Part shown: piece after piece, positions 47,176-57,138 of the stretch
Layout of the letters: each line of letters starts with the position of its first letter
How positions within the stretch are numbered: position 1 is the first letter of the stretch
Translations under genes and position numbers: made by a program
DNA from: Rosistilla carotiformis
GTDB taxonomy: Bacteria; Planctomycetota; Planctomycetia; Pirellulales; Pirellulaceae
DNA length: 64,000 nucleotides
Assembly (NCBI RefSeq): GCF_007753095.1
Contig: NZ_CP036348.1
Location: 3,224,001-3,288,000 of the forward strand
Reading direction: 5' to 3'
Notes under the pieces: model-generated
The model's input: only the letters and a program-made list of their open reading frames with translations
Database searches by the model: none
Told to the model about the DNA's origin: nothing

Positions 47176-48225
47176 ATGAAGAAGACGCAAGACTTTACAA
47201 GAACGACTGGCTTTACGCTGGTTGAGTTACTGGTTGTAATCGCCATCATTGGAATATTGGTCGGTTTATTGTTGCCGGCGGTTCAAGCGGCCAGAGAGGC
47301 TGCAAGGCGAATGAAGTGCAGCAGTCATCTAAAGCAGATTGGACTTGCGATTCACAATTATCACGACACGTTCGGCAGACTTCCGCCAGGAGGGATGCCC
47401 GAAGGTGATCCCAGCATTACGAATCAAGCTCAAGCTTCATGGTTGGTTCGCATTCTACCATTTATCGAACAGTCGGCGATCTATGATCAAGCCACCTTCG
47501 TCGGTACCGATTGGGTAGGGACCGGGACCGATCGCAATTGGAAGATTAAGGACGGGACGGTGATCGATATCTACGACTGTCCCTCGAGCGATCTGCCCAA
47601 CGTTCAAACCGACAGTACCAGCGGAGGAACACGCGGACTGGGGGCGCCCACATCGATCACCGTGCAGGTGCCCAGCTATGTTGGTATCGCGGGGACGTCT
47701 CAAGATCCAAGCAATATCGCAACGCGAGTCTCACCATCGGTCAACGGCGTGGGGCACCAGAGTTTTAATGGCGTTATGCCGATTTCCAGCAATTTGGCCA
47801 ATCCCACCACGCCGGTCCTGAAGTTTCGCGACATTTTGGATGGAACCAGTAATACATTCTGCGTGGGGGAACAATCTTCCTCGCTTCGTGAGCACTCGAC
47901 GGGCGCTTCGCGTTTGCGAGACTGTCGCTCTGGGAGTCGTCGCGGAGGAATGTGGTCCAGCGGGAATGCGCGTGGGAATGCCAATTCTCAAGCGTACAAT
48001 TTGACGACGATTATGCGCCCAGTGAACTCGAATATCTATGTGAACAATTCCTGTTCCGAATTTCACGGCCTCGCGAAGAATACAACCCTGCGCTCGAACC
48101 ACCCCGGCGGAGCCCAGTTTGCTGTGGCCGATGGCGCGGTGCGTTTTGTTTCCGAAACCATCGATTATGTGGACCTGATCAAACTGGCCGATCGCCGCGA
48201 CGGACTTGTGCTTTCGGGATTCTAA
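47176..48225 (+). CDS. DUF1559 domain-containing pilin-like protein, cassette 3
   Basis: A 349-residue member of the DUF1559 family. The prepilin-type signal is [38 protein letters not shown] and HNYHDTFGRLPPGG follow. The C-terminus has HPGGAQFAVADGAVRFVSET. ATG 47176 has GGAGG upstream, and the frame extends to 47077 without support. It differs markedly from the tandem copies at 3700-7062, so it is not part of that recent duplication. It is followed by its own lipoprotein partner at 48486. Function unknown. Confidence 0.88.
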   Translation: MKKTQDFTRTTGFTLVELLVVIAIIGILVGLLLPAVQAAREAARRMKCSSHLKQIGLAIHNYHDTFGRLPPGGMPEGDPSITNQAQASWLVRILPFIEQSAIYDQATFVGTDWVGTGTDRNWKIKDGTVIDIYDCPSSDLPNVQTDSTSGGTRGLGAPTSITVQVPSYVGIAGTSQDPSNIATRVSPSVNGVGHQSFNGVMPISSNLANPTTPVLKFRDILDGTSNTFCVGEQSSSLREHSTGASRLRDCRSGSRRGGMWSSGNARGNANSQAYNLTTIMRPVNSNIYVNNSCSEFHGLAKNTTLRSNHPGGAQFAVADGAVRFVSETIDYVDLIKLADRRDGLVLSGF

Positions 48226-48485
48226 GTGGAACCGCGTCGGACCCGAGTTCATGCAACCAGAACGGTTGAACTTAGATTAGGAATAGGACCCATCGTCGGT
48301 CGGATTCCTCATCGCGAGAATGCGTCGCTGCACTCGGTACAGCGAACGGTTTGCTCGTGAGACGAATGGGGAGACTGAAGTAGACCGCTTGAGTCGGTGG
48401 GCCGCAATGCGGAGTGTGATTTCGATGGATTGAAGTCTTGGAGATTGTTTTGGGATGCAGGGAACGCGAACCTTCGAATCGAGGA

Positions 48486-48905
48486 ATGTCACCTGTGAGT
48501 CACCCAAAATTTGTCACCAGCGGTTTATTCCAATGCTTCGAGTTTCTGGTCTTGGCCTGCGGATTGTCTGCGTTTATCGGTTGCAGCGGATCGGATCCGC
48601 TGCTCGCTGATGTGCGAGGACAAGTGACCGACAAAGGCCAGCCGTTGGCCGGGGTGACGTTGATGTTTATCCCCGAAAGTGGGAATGGCGCGCCTTCCGA
48701 AGCGGTGACCAATTCCGACGGCGAATATGTCTTGAGTTATGCCAATGGGGAAGTCGGCGCAAGAATGGGGAAACAGGCGGTGCTTCTAACCGTGACACAG
48801 CCGACAGGCAACGAGAGCATGCCGACGACCCCGGCAGGTTATAGCAAACAGATCGACGTGGTCGCTGGCGAAAACGTCTTCAATTTTGATCTGTCAGAAT
48901 TCTAG
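48486..48905 (+). CDS. Small lipoprotein with carboxypeptidase-regulatory-like domain, cassette 3
   Basis: A 139-residue protein. The signal has a lipobox (FIGC) after a hydrophobic stretch. The mature part reads VRGQVTDKGQPLAGVTLMFI, NSDGEYVLSYANG and ends VVAGENVFNFDLSEF, a short transthyretin-like beta-sandwich. ATG 48486 or the in-frame GTG at 48495 could start it; a GAGG lies just before. It follows the DUF1559 gene by 260 bp, with a weak bulged hairpin near 48249-48273 between. It is convergent with the propeller gene at 49034. Confidence 0.75.
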   Translation: MSPVSHPKFVTSGLFQCFEFLVLACGLSAFIGCSGSDPLLADVRGQVTDKGQPLAGVTLMFIPESGNGAPSEAVTNSDGEYVLSYANGEVGARMGKQAVLLTVTQPTGNESMPTTPAGYSKQIDVVAGENVFNFDLSEF

Positions 48906-49033
48906 AAACACCCGCATTCTATGTTTCCCACGCCACGGGAAACGCGGGTTCGGTTCGCCGACCACGCCGCAATCGCTTGAAGCGCTGGAGGCGGCAAATC
49001 GGAATGCTCATCGCTAGGAACGTCTTGTAGAGA

Positions 49034-50581
49034 TTAGTTCTTTCCCGGGATTCGGTTCAGCGTATAGTAGGCATTGGCGTGCAGCAGCGGTTGCCCCTCG
49101 GTGTCGCGGACGCCGGGAGCGTGCAGTTCGTGAACGAAGAACCGACGCAGCGGGTCGACCTTTAGACGCACGCGGCGTCCGTCATCCGACACGTCAACCG
49201 GTTCGACATTCAAGACGCGGTCTTGGATTTCATCGCTCCCATATCCCGATTGGTAACGATACGTGTAGCTGCGGATCGAATACGAATCGGCATTCTTTAA
49301 GCTGTCGCGATCCATCGGTTTGGTGAAGACCAATTCAAATCCGTCGGGCGTCGCCCGCATCTCTTGGATCTCGGTCGGCATCTTGCCGGTCCATACCAAA
49401 CGCTGCAAACCGTAGGAAGCCTCTCCAAGGCTGCTCCACCCACGATTGGTCAGTCCCACAAAAACGCTGCCGTCGTTCCCTTGGGTCAGCCGCAAAACCG
49501 CGGATCCCAAACCACGGCGGAAGGGAAAACAGGCTCCCTGATATTCGCCGTCGACCTTTTCTAAAAAGACACGATTGATCGAAGCTTGGGTGAATTCGCC
49601 GATCAACAACTGACCGGCAAACGGACCGAAGCCTCCTTCGCTGGCGTCCAACATGACGTCGGTCGTCGATTGCCCCATTTTCTTGTAAGGAAACCAAACC
49701 GCAGGCGGTTGCATCGCTGGCATCCGCTGTAGCGCTTCGGGCAATGCGATGCCATCGGGAACCTGGGTGATTCCCTGAATGGTCGAACCGGGCTGCTGCA
49801 TCGAAGCGAGTGCTTCGGCATGATGAAAGAAGACTCCAGGACGCATGTGATGCAGCGAATTGGTGGCGACCCAGTTCCCTTGCTGATCGGTGTAGAACAT
49901 GTCTCCGGCGGCGTTCGAACCAAGCCCCGATGGCGACCGCATCCCCGCGCAAACGGGATTTAGTTTCCCCGTCGGGTCAACCATCATTCCCCAACCGCGC
50001 CACAGCCCTTGTCGGTAGCCCAGCTTGGGATCGGTGACCGCGTATCGCTGTTGGTCTTTGTTGAGTCCCAGGCCGATGTTTAGTGTCAGCCACAGATTTC
50101 CGTGGCCATCCAGCTTGGGACCATACGCGTATTCGTGATAATGTCCAGTGACTCCCCAGCCTTTGGCAACCGTTCGGTATTCGTCGGCAACGTCATCGCC
50201 ATCCAGATCCGCAAGACGTGTCAATTCGCTGCGTTGGACACAGTAATAGGCATCGTTGTGTTTCAGCAGCCCGAGCGGCTCATGAAGCGCCGTCGCAAAA
50301 CGGTGATATCCCACTTTGGCGGGCGGGTCATCGTAAACACCATCCAGAAACCAGACCTCTCCTTTGCGGATAGCGACCGCGATCCGTGAGTCGTCGACAC
50401 GCGTGATCCCGCTGACTTCCAGCGTCAGCCCATCGGGGGCGGGTTTCCAGTTTTGCGAACGCGACGCGGTTTGCGCCTTGGGAGTGCTGATCGAGATGAT
50501 TCGATAGTAATCCGCTTCGTCTGCCGCAGCACAGGGGAACGCGGTAAGGGCGAACAGCAACAGGGAAAGCGATGGCTTCAT
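49034..50581 (-). CDS. Exported beta-propeller protein of the PVC/glucose-dehydrogenase-like type, without cytochrome
   Basis: A 515-residue secreted protein. The signal is MKPSLSLLLFALTAFPCAAA. About 380 residues of propeller repeats follow (ISGITRVDD-like strands; LADLDGDDVADEYRTVAKGW; LWLTLNIGLGL; GLGSNAAGDMFYTDQQGNW). The C-terminal part (about 395-515) is beta-rich and resembles a fibronectin-like domain with VHELHAPGVRDTEGQPLL. Unlike the giant protein at 15841 it has no CxxCH and no HEAT region. ATG 50581 is chosen; the frame opens with TTG 50590. The substrate is unknown, probably a sugar. It converges on the lipoprotein gene at 48486 and is downstream of polA on the same strand. Confidence 0.75.
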   Translation of the reverse strand: MKPSLSLLLFALTAFPCAAADEADYYRIISISTPKAQTASRSQNWKPAPDGLTLEVSGITRVDDSRIAVAIRKGEVWFLDGVYDDPPAKVGYHRFATALHEPLGLLKHNDAYYCVQRSELTRLADLDGDDVADEYRTVAKGWGVTGHYHEYAYGPKLDGHGNLWLTLNIGLGLNKDQQRYAVTDPKLGYRQGLWRGWGMMVDPTGKLNPVCAGMRSPSGLGSNAAGDMFYTDQQGNWVATNSLHHMRPGVFFHHAEALASMQQPGSTIQGITQVPDGIALPEALQRMPAMQPPAVWFPYKKMGQSTTDVMLDASEGGFGPFAGQLLIGEFTQASINRVFLEKVDGEYQGACFPFRRGLGSAVLRLTQGNDGSVFVGLTNRGWSSLGEASYGLQRLVWTGKMPTEIQEMRATPDGFELVFTKPMDRDSLKNADSYSIRSYTYRYQSGYGSDEIQDRVLNVEPVDVSDDGRRVRLKVDPLRRFFVHELHAPGVRDTEGQPLLHANAYYTLNRIPGKN

Positions 50582-50675
50582 ATTCTTCAATCGTCGGGCG
50601 GTAGAGGGCAGCGAACGGGCGGGTTTTCAAACGCGGTCGCCACGATGGTACCATATTCCCCCCATGCGATGGTGC

Positions 50676-53465
50676 TCAGTGGGCTTCGAGCCAGTTTTTA
50701 CCGACCCCCGTTTCGACCACGATCGGAACACTCATCGGAAACGCCGTTCGCATTGCCTCTTCAATTAAAGGCACCGCGCTCTCTTGCTCCGATTTATGCA
50801 GGTCGAAGACGATTTCATCGTGAACGGTCAACAGCATCTTGGTCTTCATGTCCGCAGCCTTCAGCGCCGCATGCACCTTGATCATCGCCAGCTTCAGCAT
50901 GTCGGCGGCCGTTCCTTGGATCGGACTGTTCATCGCCAAGCGTTCCGACGCGGTGCGAGCGGAATGATTGCGCGAGGTGATGTCGCGGAGATAGCGGCGG
51001 CGGCCGGTCTTGGTGACAACGTAGCCATGTTCTTTGGCAAACGCGATCGTCGCATCGATGTAGGTTTGCACGCCGGGGTACTTTTCAAAGTAGTTGTCGA
51101 TTAGCGCCGACGCTTCGCCGCGAGGAATGTTTAATCGTTGCTGCAATCCAAAAGCCGAGATCCCGTACAGGATGCCGAAGTTGACCGTCTTGGCTTTGTC
51201 TCGCATCTCGCGGGTGACGTCGGCGAGGTCGACTTTGTAGACCTTCGATGCGGTGACCGTATGGATGTCCTCTCCACTTGTAAAGGCTTCGATCATCCCC
51301 GCGTCTTGACTCAGTTCCGCCATGATCCGCAATTCGATTTGCGAATAATCGGCCGAGAGGATCAAGTAGTCGTCGTCGCGAGGCACAAACGCCGCTCGAA
51401 TTTCTTTGCCACGCGCCTTGCGGATCGGAATCGTTTGCAGGTTCGGATCGTTCGACTGCATCCGTCCCGTCGCGGTCCATGTCTGGCTGTAATGCGTGTG
51501 CAGCCGTCCTGTCTGCGGATTTACCGCTGCCGGCAATTGATCGACATAGGTGTTTTTGAGTTTGACGGCGCTGCGGTAGTCGAGGATATCCTGCACGATC
51601 TCGTGCCGCCCGGAGAGCCGCAGCAACTCGGATTCACGCGTTGAATATTGGCCCGTCGCCGTCTTCTTCGGCTTGTCGTCGATCTGTAGATCTTCGTACA
51701 AGACAACGCCCAACTGCTTTGGCGAATCGATGTTAAATTCGCGGCCGGCGGCGGAGTGGATCCGGGCTGTCAGATCGGCAATCTCTCCTTCGAGATGTTT
51801 TGAATAGACGGCCAGCGAATCGACATCCAATCGAATACCTTCGAATTCCATGTCGACCAGCACGGGGATCAGCGGGCATTCGACTTCGTAGCAAACCTGG
51901 CTGACGCCACGATTTTCGATGTCGGCCCGGATGACATCGTTGATTCGCCACGTGACGTCCGCGTCCTCACAGGCGTATTGGGCCAATTGTTCCAGCGGCA
52001 CGTCACGCATGTTTTTCTGTTCGGGCCCCTTGGGGCCAATTAAATCGCTGGTCGGGATTGGCGTGTAACCGAGGTACAGCTTTGCCAGATAATCGAGTCC
52101 ATGTCGCATCTCGGGCTCTTTCATCGAATGCGCCAGCATCGTATCGAACAACGCACCGCGGACTTCGATTCCCTGCCACTTCAACAGCGTGATGTCGTAC
52201 TTCAGGTTGTGGCCAACCTTTTCAATCGCTTCGTTTTCAAAGACCGGGCGGAACTGTTCCAGCACGGTCTTGGTTTCTTCAGGCGAGGTCGGGAAGACGA
52301 CGTAATAGGCTTCGTTGTCCGCAAACGAAAACGACAAACCGAGAGGTTCCACTTCGCGTGGATTCAGCCCCGTCGTCTCGGTGTCGAAACAGATTCGCTT
52401 TTGGGCCAACAGCTTCTCCACCAGCGCGCTCCGCTCGTTAGCGGTCGTGATCGTGTGGTAGGTGTGAGGCGAATTGTGGATCGTTTTCTCTTCGACCGGC
52501 TCGTCGAAGAACAGCTGTTGTTGGATTTCGGCTTCCCGCTTTTCGCGGACCACTTTGGCTTTCGTGGCTCCCACCGAAAACGATTTGCCGAACATGCGTT
52601 TGCCAAACGTTTCAAATTCAAGTTCCATGAACAATTGGCTGAGTCGCTCTTTGTCAAAATCTTTCGCCTTCAGCGAATCGAGATCGATCGTGTGCGGCAC
52701 GTCTAAAAGAATCGTTGCCAAGCGTTTGGACAGGATCGCATCATCGGCCCCTTGCTCAACGCGTTCGCGTTGTTTGCCTTTAAGTTTGCCGGTCGACTGC
52801 AACAGATTTTCGATCGATCCAAAGTCGGCGATTAGCTTCTGAGCTGTTTTCTCCCCGATCCCTTTGATCCCCGGAATGTTATCGCTGGCATCCCCCATCA
52901 ACCCCAAGATGTCGATGAACTGACGAACGTTTTCGAGTCCCCATTTTTCGAGCACGTCGGCCACGCCGACCACTTCGTGCGTGTTCCCCTGCCGTCCGGG
53001 TCGGTAGATGTAGATGTTGTCGGTCAGCAGTTGTTGGAAGTCTTTATCGGGAGTGACCATGTAGGTCGTGAAATGCTGCTGTTCGGCTTCGTGCGCCAGC
53101 GTGCCGATGATGTCGTCGGCTTCGTACCCATCGATCGTGATCACGGGAATATTGAAGGCTTCGAACAACCGGAAGACCAGTGGGATCTGGCTGGAAAGAT
53201 CTTCGGGCATCGCATCGCGCTGCGCCTTGTAGGCGGGATATTCGATGTGCCGATGGGTGGGCGCGGAGGTGTCGAAGACCGCGGCGATGTGCGAAGGCTC
53301 TTCGCGTTTCAAGATATCCAGGATGGCGTTGGTCATCCCAAACACCGCCGACGTGCAGACGCTCGCCGACGTGTAACGAGGGCTGCGCACCATGGCAAAA
53401 TGGGCGCGATAGATCAGCGCCATTCCGTCCAACAGGAACAGCCGCTTAATCAGGGGATCGGTCAT
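50676..53465 (-). CDS. polA: DNA polymerase I
   Basis: A 929-residue repair and lagging-strand polymerase with all three activities. The N-terminal 5'-3' nuclease (about 1-290) has FLLDGMALIYRAHFA, VFDTSAPTHRH, DGYEADDIIGTLA and GDASDNIPGIKGIGEKTA. The 3'-5' exonuclease (about 355-530) keeps its metal ligands (FDTETTG, GHNLKYDITLL, YACEDADVT), so proofreading should be active. The polymerase domain has motif A (LSADYSQIELR), motif B (RDKAKTVNFGILYGISAFG) and motif C (LTVHDEIVF). Start at ATG 53465. It is divergent from the neighbouring small protein on its right only by strand overlap of promoters; no operon. Confidence 0.97.
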   Translation of the reverse strand: MTDPLIKRLFLLDGMALIYRAHFAMVRSPRYTSASVCTSAVFGMTNAILDILKREEPSHIAAVFDTSAPTHRHIEYPAYKAQRDAMPEDLSSQIPLVFRLFEAFNIPVITIDGYEADDIIGTLAHEAEQQHFTTYMVTPDKDFQQLLTDNIYIYRPGRQGNTHEVVGVADVLEKWGLENVRQFIDILGLMGDASDNIPGIKGIGEKTAQKLIADFGSIENLLQSTGKLKGKQRERVEQGADDAILSKRLATILLDVPHTIDLDSLKAKDFDKERLSQLFMELEFETFGKRMFGKSFSVGATKAKVVREKREAEIQQQLFFDEPVEEKTIHNSPHTYHTITTANERSALVEKLLAQKRICFDTETTGLNPREVEPLGLSFSFADNEAYYVVFPTSPEETKTVLEQFRPVFENEAIEKVGHNLKYDITLLKWQGIEVRGALFDTMLAHSMKEPEMRHGLDYLAKLYLGYTPIPTSDLIGPKGPEQKNMRDVPLEQLAQYACEDADVTWRINDVIRADIENRGVSQVCYEVECPLIPVLVDMEFEGIRLDVDSLAVYSKHLEGEIADLTARIHSAAGREFNIDSPKQLGVVLYEDLQIDDKPKKTATGQYSTRESELLRLSGRHEIVQDILDYRSAVKLKNTYVDQLPAAVNPQTGRLHTHYSQTWTATGRMQSNDPNLQTIPIRKARGKEIRAAFVPRDDDYLILSADYSQIELRIMAELSQDAGMIEAFTSGEDIHTVTASKVYKVDLADVTREMRDKAKTVNFGILYGISAFGLQQRLNIPRGEASALIDNYFEKYPGVQTYIDATIAFAKEHGYVVTKTGRRRYLRDITSRNHSARTASERLAMNSPIQGTAADMLKLAMIKVHAALKAADMKTKMLLTVHDEIVFDLHKSEQESAVPLIEEAMRTAFPMSVPIVVETGVGKNWLEAH

Positions 53466-53610
53466 CGGCTGGGTCTCCTTCGATGGATTGAACTTTCCGT
53501 TTTCTCCCGGCAGTTATGTCGGGTTTACCAGTGATTGGCAAGAGCCAACCGTTGGGGAAAGCGTATCCACCGCGGACGCCTGCGCGCTTCGCGTCGATCC
53601 GTGGGCGAAG

Positions 53611-54165
53611 CTATTCGCGGATCGCCATCTGTCGCACTTGCCCCATGTCCAATGGCGTCAGGACACCCTGTTGCGATCGATTGGCCGTCATCATCGTACG
53701 GTCAAACGGCAGTCCGTAGGCGACAAACGCGCCGCTGGTTCCATCGAGAACGTACAGTACGGTTCCGGCGGGCGCACTGCGTCCACCGCCGGGGAAGTTG
53801 GCATCGCCGGTGACCATGATGTATTTCGACCCCTTTTCGCCACGGCCTGCGAGCGCTTCGCCCACGTTGGCGCTAAAGACCGCTCCAAACTTTGCCGTTC
53901 GCGGGTACATCACATAGCACTGCAGTAATCCGGTCGCATGGTCTAATACGAACAACCCTTCGGCATCTCCGCTGACACGGCCCGTCGCGAGCGAAAATTC
54001 CTCTCCCGAATCACTGGCCGTGGCGTTGATCAAATGAGGCGGCAGCGAGAACCCTGGTTCGCGGGTTTGCGTGCCGGCCAGGTAACCGATGCCACACAGC
54101 AGGCAGGCGGCCAAGACGCCGTAAAATCCTTTCATACCAGCACAACAAGAGGAAGTCTCGTTCAT
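53611..54165 (-). CDS. Exported protein of unknown function with Cys-rich N-terminus
   Basis: A 184-residue protein with a single hydrophobic N-terminal helix (FYGVLAACLLCGIGYLAG), likely a signal anchor. The rest is compact and beta-rich: SLATGRVSGDAEGLFVLDHA, LLQCYVMYPRTAKFGAVFSA, GSKYIMVTGDANFPGGG and GTVLYVLDGTSGAFVAYGLP. Repeated hydrophobic strands with Gly turns suggest a small propeller fragment or beta-sandwich. ATG 54165 has GGAG 8 nt upstream; ATG 54135 is a weaker alternative. It is divergent from the oxidoreductase at 54351. No family was recognised. Confidence 0.6.
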   Translation of the reverse strand: MNETSSCCAGMKGFYGVLAACLLCGIGYLAGTQTREPGFSLPPHLINATASDSGEEFSLATGRVSGDAEGLFVLDHATGLLQCYVMYPRTAKFGAVFSANVGEALAGRGEKGSKYIMVTGDANFPGGGRSAPAGTVLYVLDGTSGAFVAYGLPFDRTMMTANRSQQGVLTPLDMGQVRQMAIRE

Positions 54166-54350
54166 TCTTTTCACTCCGAACATTGGACAATAGGGGGATC
54201 GGCCACCACAAGAACCGCCACGGTGGATTGTACGCCAACGCACCGCGATTTACGATGCACATCCTTAAACAAATCCTCCGCTCGCCGAAATTGCAATCGA
54301 TCGCGAGCCGGGCTTTTTGCACCACGCTGAATTACGGGAGTTACGACAAG

Positions 54351-55547
54351 ATGGGAATCAACGCACCGCTGAACCGAAAGCTGCGGATGGGAATGGTCGG
54401 AGGCGGCCAGGGATCATTCATTGGACGCGTGCATTCGATCGCGGCATGCCTTGATAACCGCGCCGTCGTGACCGCCGGAGCGCTATCGAGCAATCCCGAG
54501 CGATCCAAAGCGTCGGCTCCCGATTATGCGATCAGCGAAGACCGGGCCTACGGTTCCTACGAGGACATGTTGGACGCCGAGAGCAAGTTGCCCGACGATC
54601 AACGGATCGATTTCGTCAGCATCACAACTCCCAACCACACGCACTTCGAAGTCGCACTGGCCGCGGTCGAAGCCGGTTTTAATGTCGTCTGCGACAAGCC
54701 GATGACCTTCGATCTTGCCCAAGCGGAAACGCTTGCCAAAGCGGTCGAACAGAGCGATGTGATCTTCGCGTTGTCGCACAACTACACCGGCTATCCATTG
54801 GTCCGCCAAGCACGCGAAATGATCGCCAGCGGCGAACTGGGGGAGATCCAAGCGATCCGCAGCAACTACATCCAAGGATGGCTGCGAACCCGCTTGGAAG
54901 ATTCGGATCAGAAACAAGCTGCATGGCGCACCGACCCGACAAAAAGTGGTGCCGCGGGCTGCTTCGGCGACATCGCCACGCACGCCTACAACCTGGGCCG
55001 CTACATGACGGGCTTGTTGCCCGATCAGATCAGTTGCCATTTGAAAACGTTTGAACCCGGCCGCAAACTGGATGATTACGGAACCGCCGTGATCCGTTAC
55101 CAAAACGGTGCCTTGGGAACGGTCACCGCGTCGCAGATCAGCCACGGTCGCGAAAACGATGTCTCGATCGAGATCGATGGCACCAAGGGGGCATTGCAAT
55201 GGCGGCAGGAGAATCCGAACGAGATGATCGTTCGGGCCAATGGCCAGCCGCATAAGATTTACACCCGCGATCCAAACGCGCCCCACACGACGCCCGGTGC
55301 GGCGGCAGCTTGCCGTTTGCCTAGCGGTCACCCGGAAGGCTTCTTCGAAGCGTTTGCCAACGTCTATGCATCGGCCTTCGATGCGATGGTCGCCCGCGCC
55401 GAAGGAGGCCCGATCGAACGCGTCAACACGATCTATCCGAATGTGAACGACGGCGTCGAAGGAATGTACTTCATCCAACAGTGCGTCGAGAGCAGCAAGC
55501 AGGACGCGGCGTGGTTGCCGCTGAAGCACGAGCGAGCTCGCAGGTAG
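54351..55547 (+). CDS. Gfo/Idh/MocA family oxidoreductase, cytoplasmic
   Basis: A 398-residue NAD(P)-dependent oxidoreductase. The Rossmann motif GMVGGGQGSFIGRVH is at the N-terminus, followed by FVSITTPNHTHFEVALAAVE, the conserved VCDKPMTFDLAQA and the His-containing GCFGDIATHAYNLGRY block. No Tat or Sec signal precedes it, unlike the member at 25325. The group acts on sugars or inositols. ATG 54351 is chosen with GGGAG about 10 nt upstream; the frame to 54183 overlaps a divergent gene. The stop is 10 bp before ispD, so the two are probably co-transcribed, but no functional link is known. Confidence 0.9.
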   Translation: MGINAPLNRKLRMGMVGGGQGSFIGRVHSIAACLDNRAVVTAGALSSNPERSKASAPDYAISEDRAYGSYEDMLDAESKLPDDQRIDFVSITTPNHTHFEVALAAVEAGFNVVCDKPMTFDLAQAETLAKAVEQSDVIFALSHNYTGYPLVRQAREMIASGELGEIQAIRSNYIQGWLRTRLEDSDQKQAAWRTDPTKSGAAGCFGDIATHAYNLGRYMTGLLPDQISCHLKTFEPGRKLDDYGTAVIRYQNGALGTVTASQISHGRENDVSIEIDGTKGALQWRQENPNEMIVRANGQPHKIYTRDPNAPHTTPGAAAACRLPSGHPEGFFEAFANVYASAFDAMVARAEGGPIERVNTIYPNVNDGVEGMYFIQQCVESSKQDAAWLPLKHERARR

Positions 55548-55557
55548 GCCCCTCGCG

Positions 55558-56253
55558 ATGCAAGCTTTCTTGGAACCTGGATCGGTCGCGGTGATTTTTC
55601 CCGCGGCCGGGACCAGCCGTCGTTTTGGCGGGCCGCAATCGAAGATCTTCGCCAGCTTGGCGGGGCATCCCGTTTGGTGGCACGCGGCGCAGCGATTGCG
55701 CGCGTTTGCCGAAGTCGGTCAAATCGTGATCGCGATCCATCCGGACGACCGTCCGCGTTGGGAAAGCGAGTTTTCCGAAGCGGTCTCGACGCTGGGAATC
55801 GACCTGGTCGATGGAGGCAGCGAACGTTATGAGAGCGTGTTGCAAGCGATCGCGCGAATCGATTGCGCATCCTACATCGCCGTCCACGACGCCGCGCGGC
55901 CGCTGGTTCCGAATGCTGATTTGCAGCGTCTGTTTGTTGCCGCCGCATCGCACGACGCGGTGATGTTGGCCACGCCTGTTCGGGGCACGATCAAACGAGC
56001 CAACGTGGAATCGATCGTGCAAACGACGGTGGATCGATCACGATTGTGGGAAGCGCAGACGCCGCAATTGTTCCGGCGTCAGCTGTTGGTCGATGCATAC
56101 GCGCGATGGCGCGGATGGCCGGTGACCGATGATGCCAGCCTCGTCGAACGCGCCGGCGGCAAGGTCCATTTGGTCGAAGGGTCGCCTCTGAATCTAAAGA
56201 TCACCAGCCCCGACGACCTGTTGTTGGCGGAAGCGATCATACAGTCGCGTTAG
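55558..56253 (+). CDS. ispD: 2-C-methyl-D-erythritol 4-phosphate cytidylyltransferase
   Basis: Third step of the MEP isoprenoid pathway: MEP plus CTP gives CDP-ME; cytoplasmic. The 231-residue length is normal. The nucleotide-binding motif FPAAGTSRRFGGPQSKIFA is at the N-terminus. GGSERYESVLQAI, the VHDAARPLV signature, ATPVRGTIKRA, LWEAQTPQLFRRQLL and the ending VEGSPLNLKITSPDDLLLAE are all in the family order. It follows an oxidoreductase gene by 10 bp. It is convergent with map. The downstream ispF is not in the window. Confidence 0.93.
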   Translation: MQAFLEPGSVAVIFPAAGTSRRFGGPQSKIFASLAGHPVWWHAAQRLRAFAEVGQIVIAIHPDDRPRWESEFSEAVSTLGIDLVDGGSERYESVLQAIARIDCASYIAVHDAARPLVPNADLQRLFVAAASHDAVMLATPVRGTIKRANVESIVQTTVDRSRLWEAQTPQLFRRQLLVDAYARWRGWPVTDDASLVERAGGKVHLVEGSPLNLKITSPDDLLLAEAIIQSR

Positions 56254-56340
56254 GGGGCTTCGGAGCTCCCACCAGTCCTTCGGCGGGCACTCCCATTCGA
56301 TCCGCCGCAAGGCAGAGAATTTCCTCTTCCCGCTGACGGA

Positions 56341-57138
56341 TTAAAAGATGTGGCCTTTTTTCGGTCCATCTTGGGTTTGAGTGAGGATTTGAGGGCCCGC
56401 TTCGGTCATCAACACGGTGTGCTCGAACTGAGCCGAAAAGCGACCATCCTTGGTTCGCACGGTCCAGCCGTCGACACTATCGAGGGTCGTAAAGCGGCTG
56501 CCGGCGTTAATCATCGGTTCGACGGTAAACGCCATTCCGGGCAACAGCCGATCTTGCCGGCTCTGTCGGTTCGGATAGTGCGGAATCGATGGGTCTTGGT
56601 GGAACTGGCGGCCCAAACCGTGCCCGACGTATTCGCGGACAACGCTGAATCCGCGGCGATGGGCTTCGGCCACGATCGCATCACCAATCACCGACACCTT
56701 ACAACCTGGGGTCAGTGCATCGATCCCGATGTACAGGCAATCGAAAGCGCACTGCGTCACCGCGCGGGCTTCGTCGCTGACCTCTCCGATCAAAAACGTT
56801 TCGGACTGGTCGCCGAACCAGCCGTTGACGACCGAGGTGATGTCGACGTTCACGATGTCGCCGTCGACAAGCGTGTAATCCCCTGGAATTCCGTGGCAGA
56901 TCACATCATTGATGCTCGTGCAACAACTCTTCGTAAACCCCTGGTATCCCAGCGTCGCAGGTTTGTGCCCATGATCGATCGTGAATTTGTGAATCAATTC
57001 ATCGATCGTGCCGGTTTGGATGCCAGCCTTTACGTGCGGGCGAACGTAATCCAACAGCTTGGCATTAAAACGCCCCGCTGCAATCATCGCCTCGCGTCCC
57101 GCTTTCTGCAGCAACAGCTTTTTCCGGTTCTGTAACAT
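56341..57138 (-). CDS. map: Methionine aminopeptidase, type I
   Basis: Removes the N-terminal Met from new proteins; cytoplasmic metalloprotease. The 265-residue product has the ligand motifs in order: the first Asp pair in [20 protein letters not shown], the His in [12 protein letters not shown], the Glu in MAFTVEPMI and the last Glu in [10 protein letters not shown]. The substrate-binding segment [16 protein letters not shown] and NYNGFTKS-like Gly-rich loop ([10 protein letters not shown]) are present. ATG 57138 has AGGA 8 nt upstream; ATG 57144 is too close to the ribosome site. The gene is single and convergent with ispD. Confidence 0.95.
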   Translation of the reverse strand: MLQNRKKLLLQKAGREAMIAAGRFNAKLLDYVRPHVKAGIQTGTIDELIHKFTIDHGHKPATLGYQGFTKSCCTSINDVICHGIPGDYTLVDGDIVNVDITSVVNGWFGDQSETFLIGEVSDEARAVTQCAFDCLYIGIDALTPGCKVSVIGDAIVAEAHRRGFSVVREYVGHGLGRQFHQDPSIPHYPNRQSRQDRLLPGMAFTVEPMINAGSRFTTLDSVDGWTVRTKDGRFSAQFEHTVLMTEAGPQILTQTQDGPKKGHIF

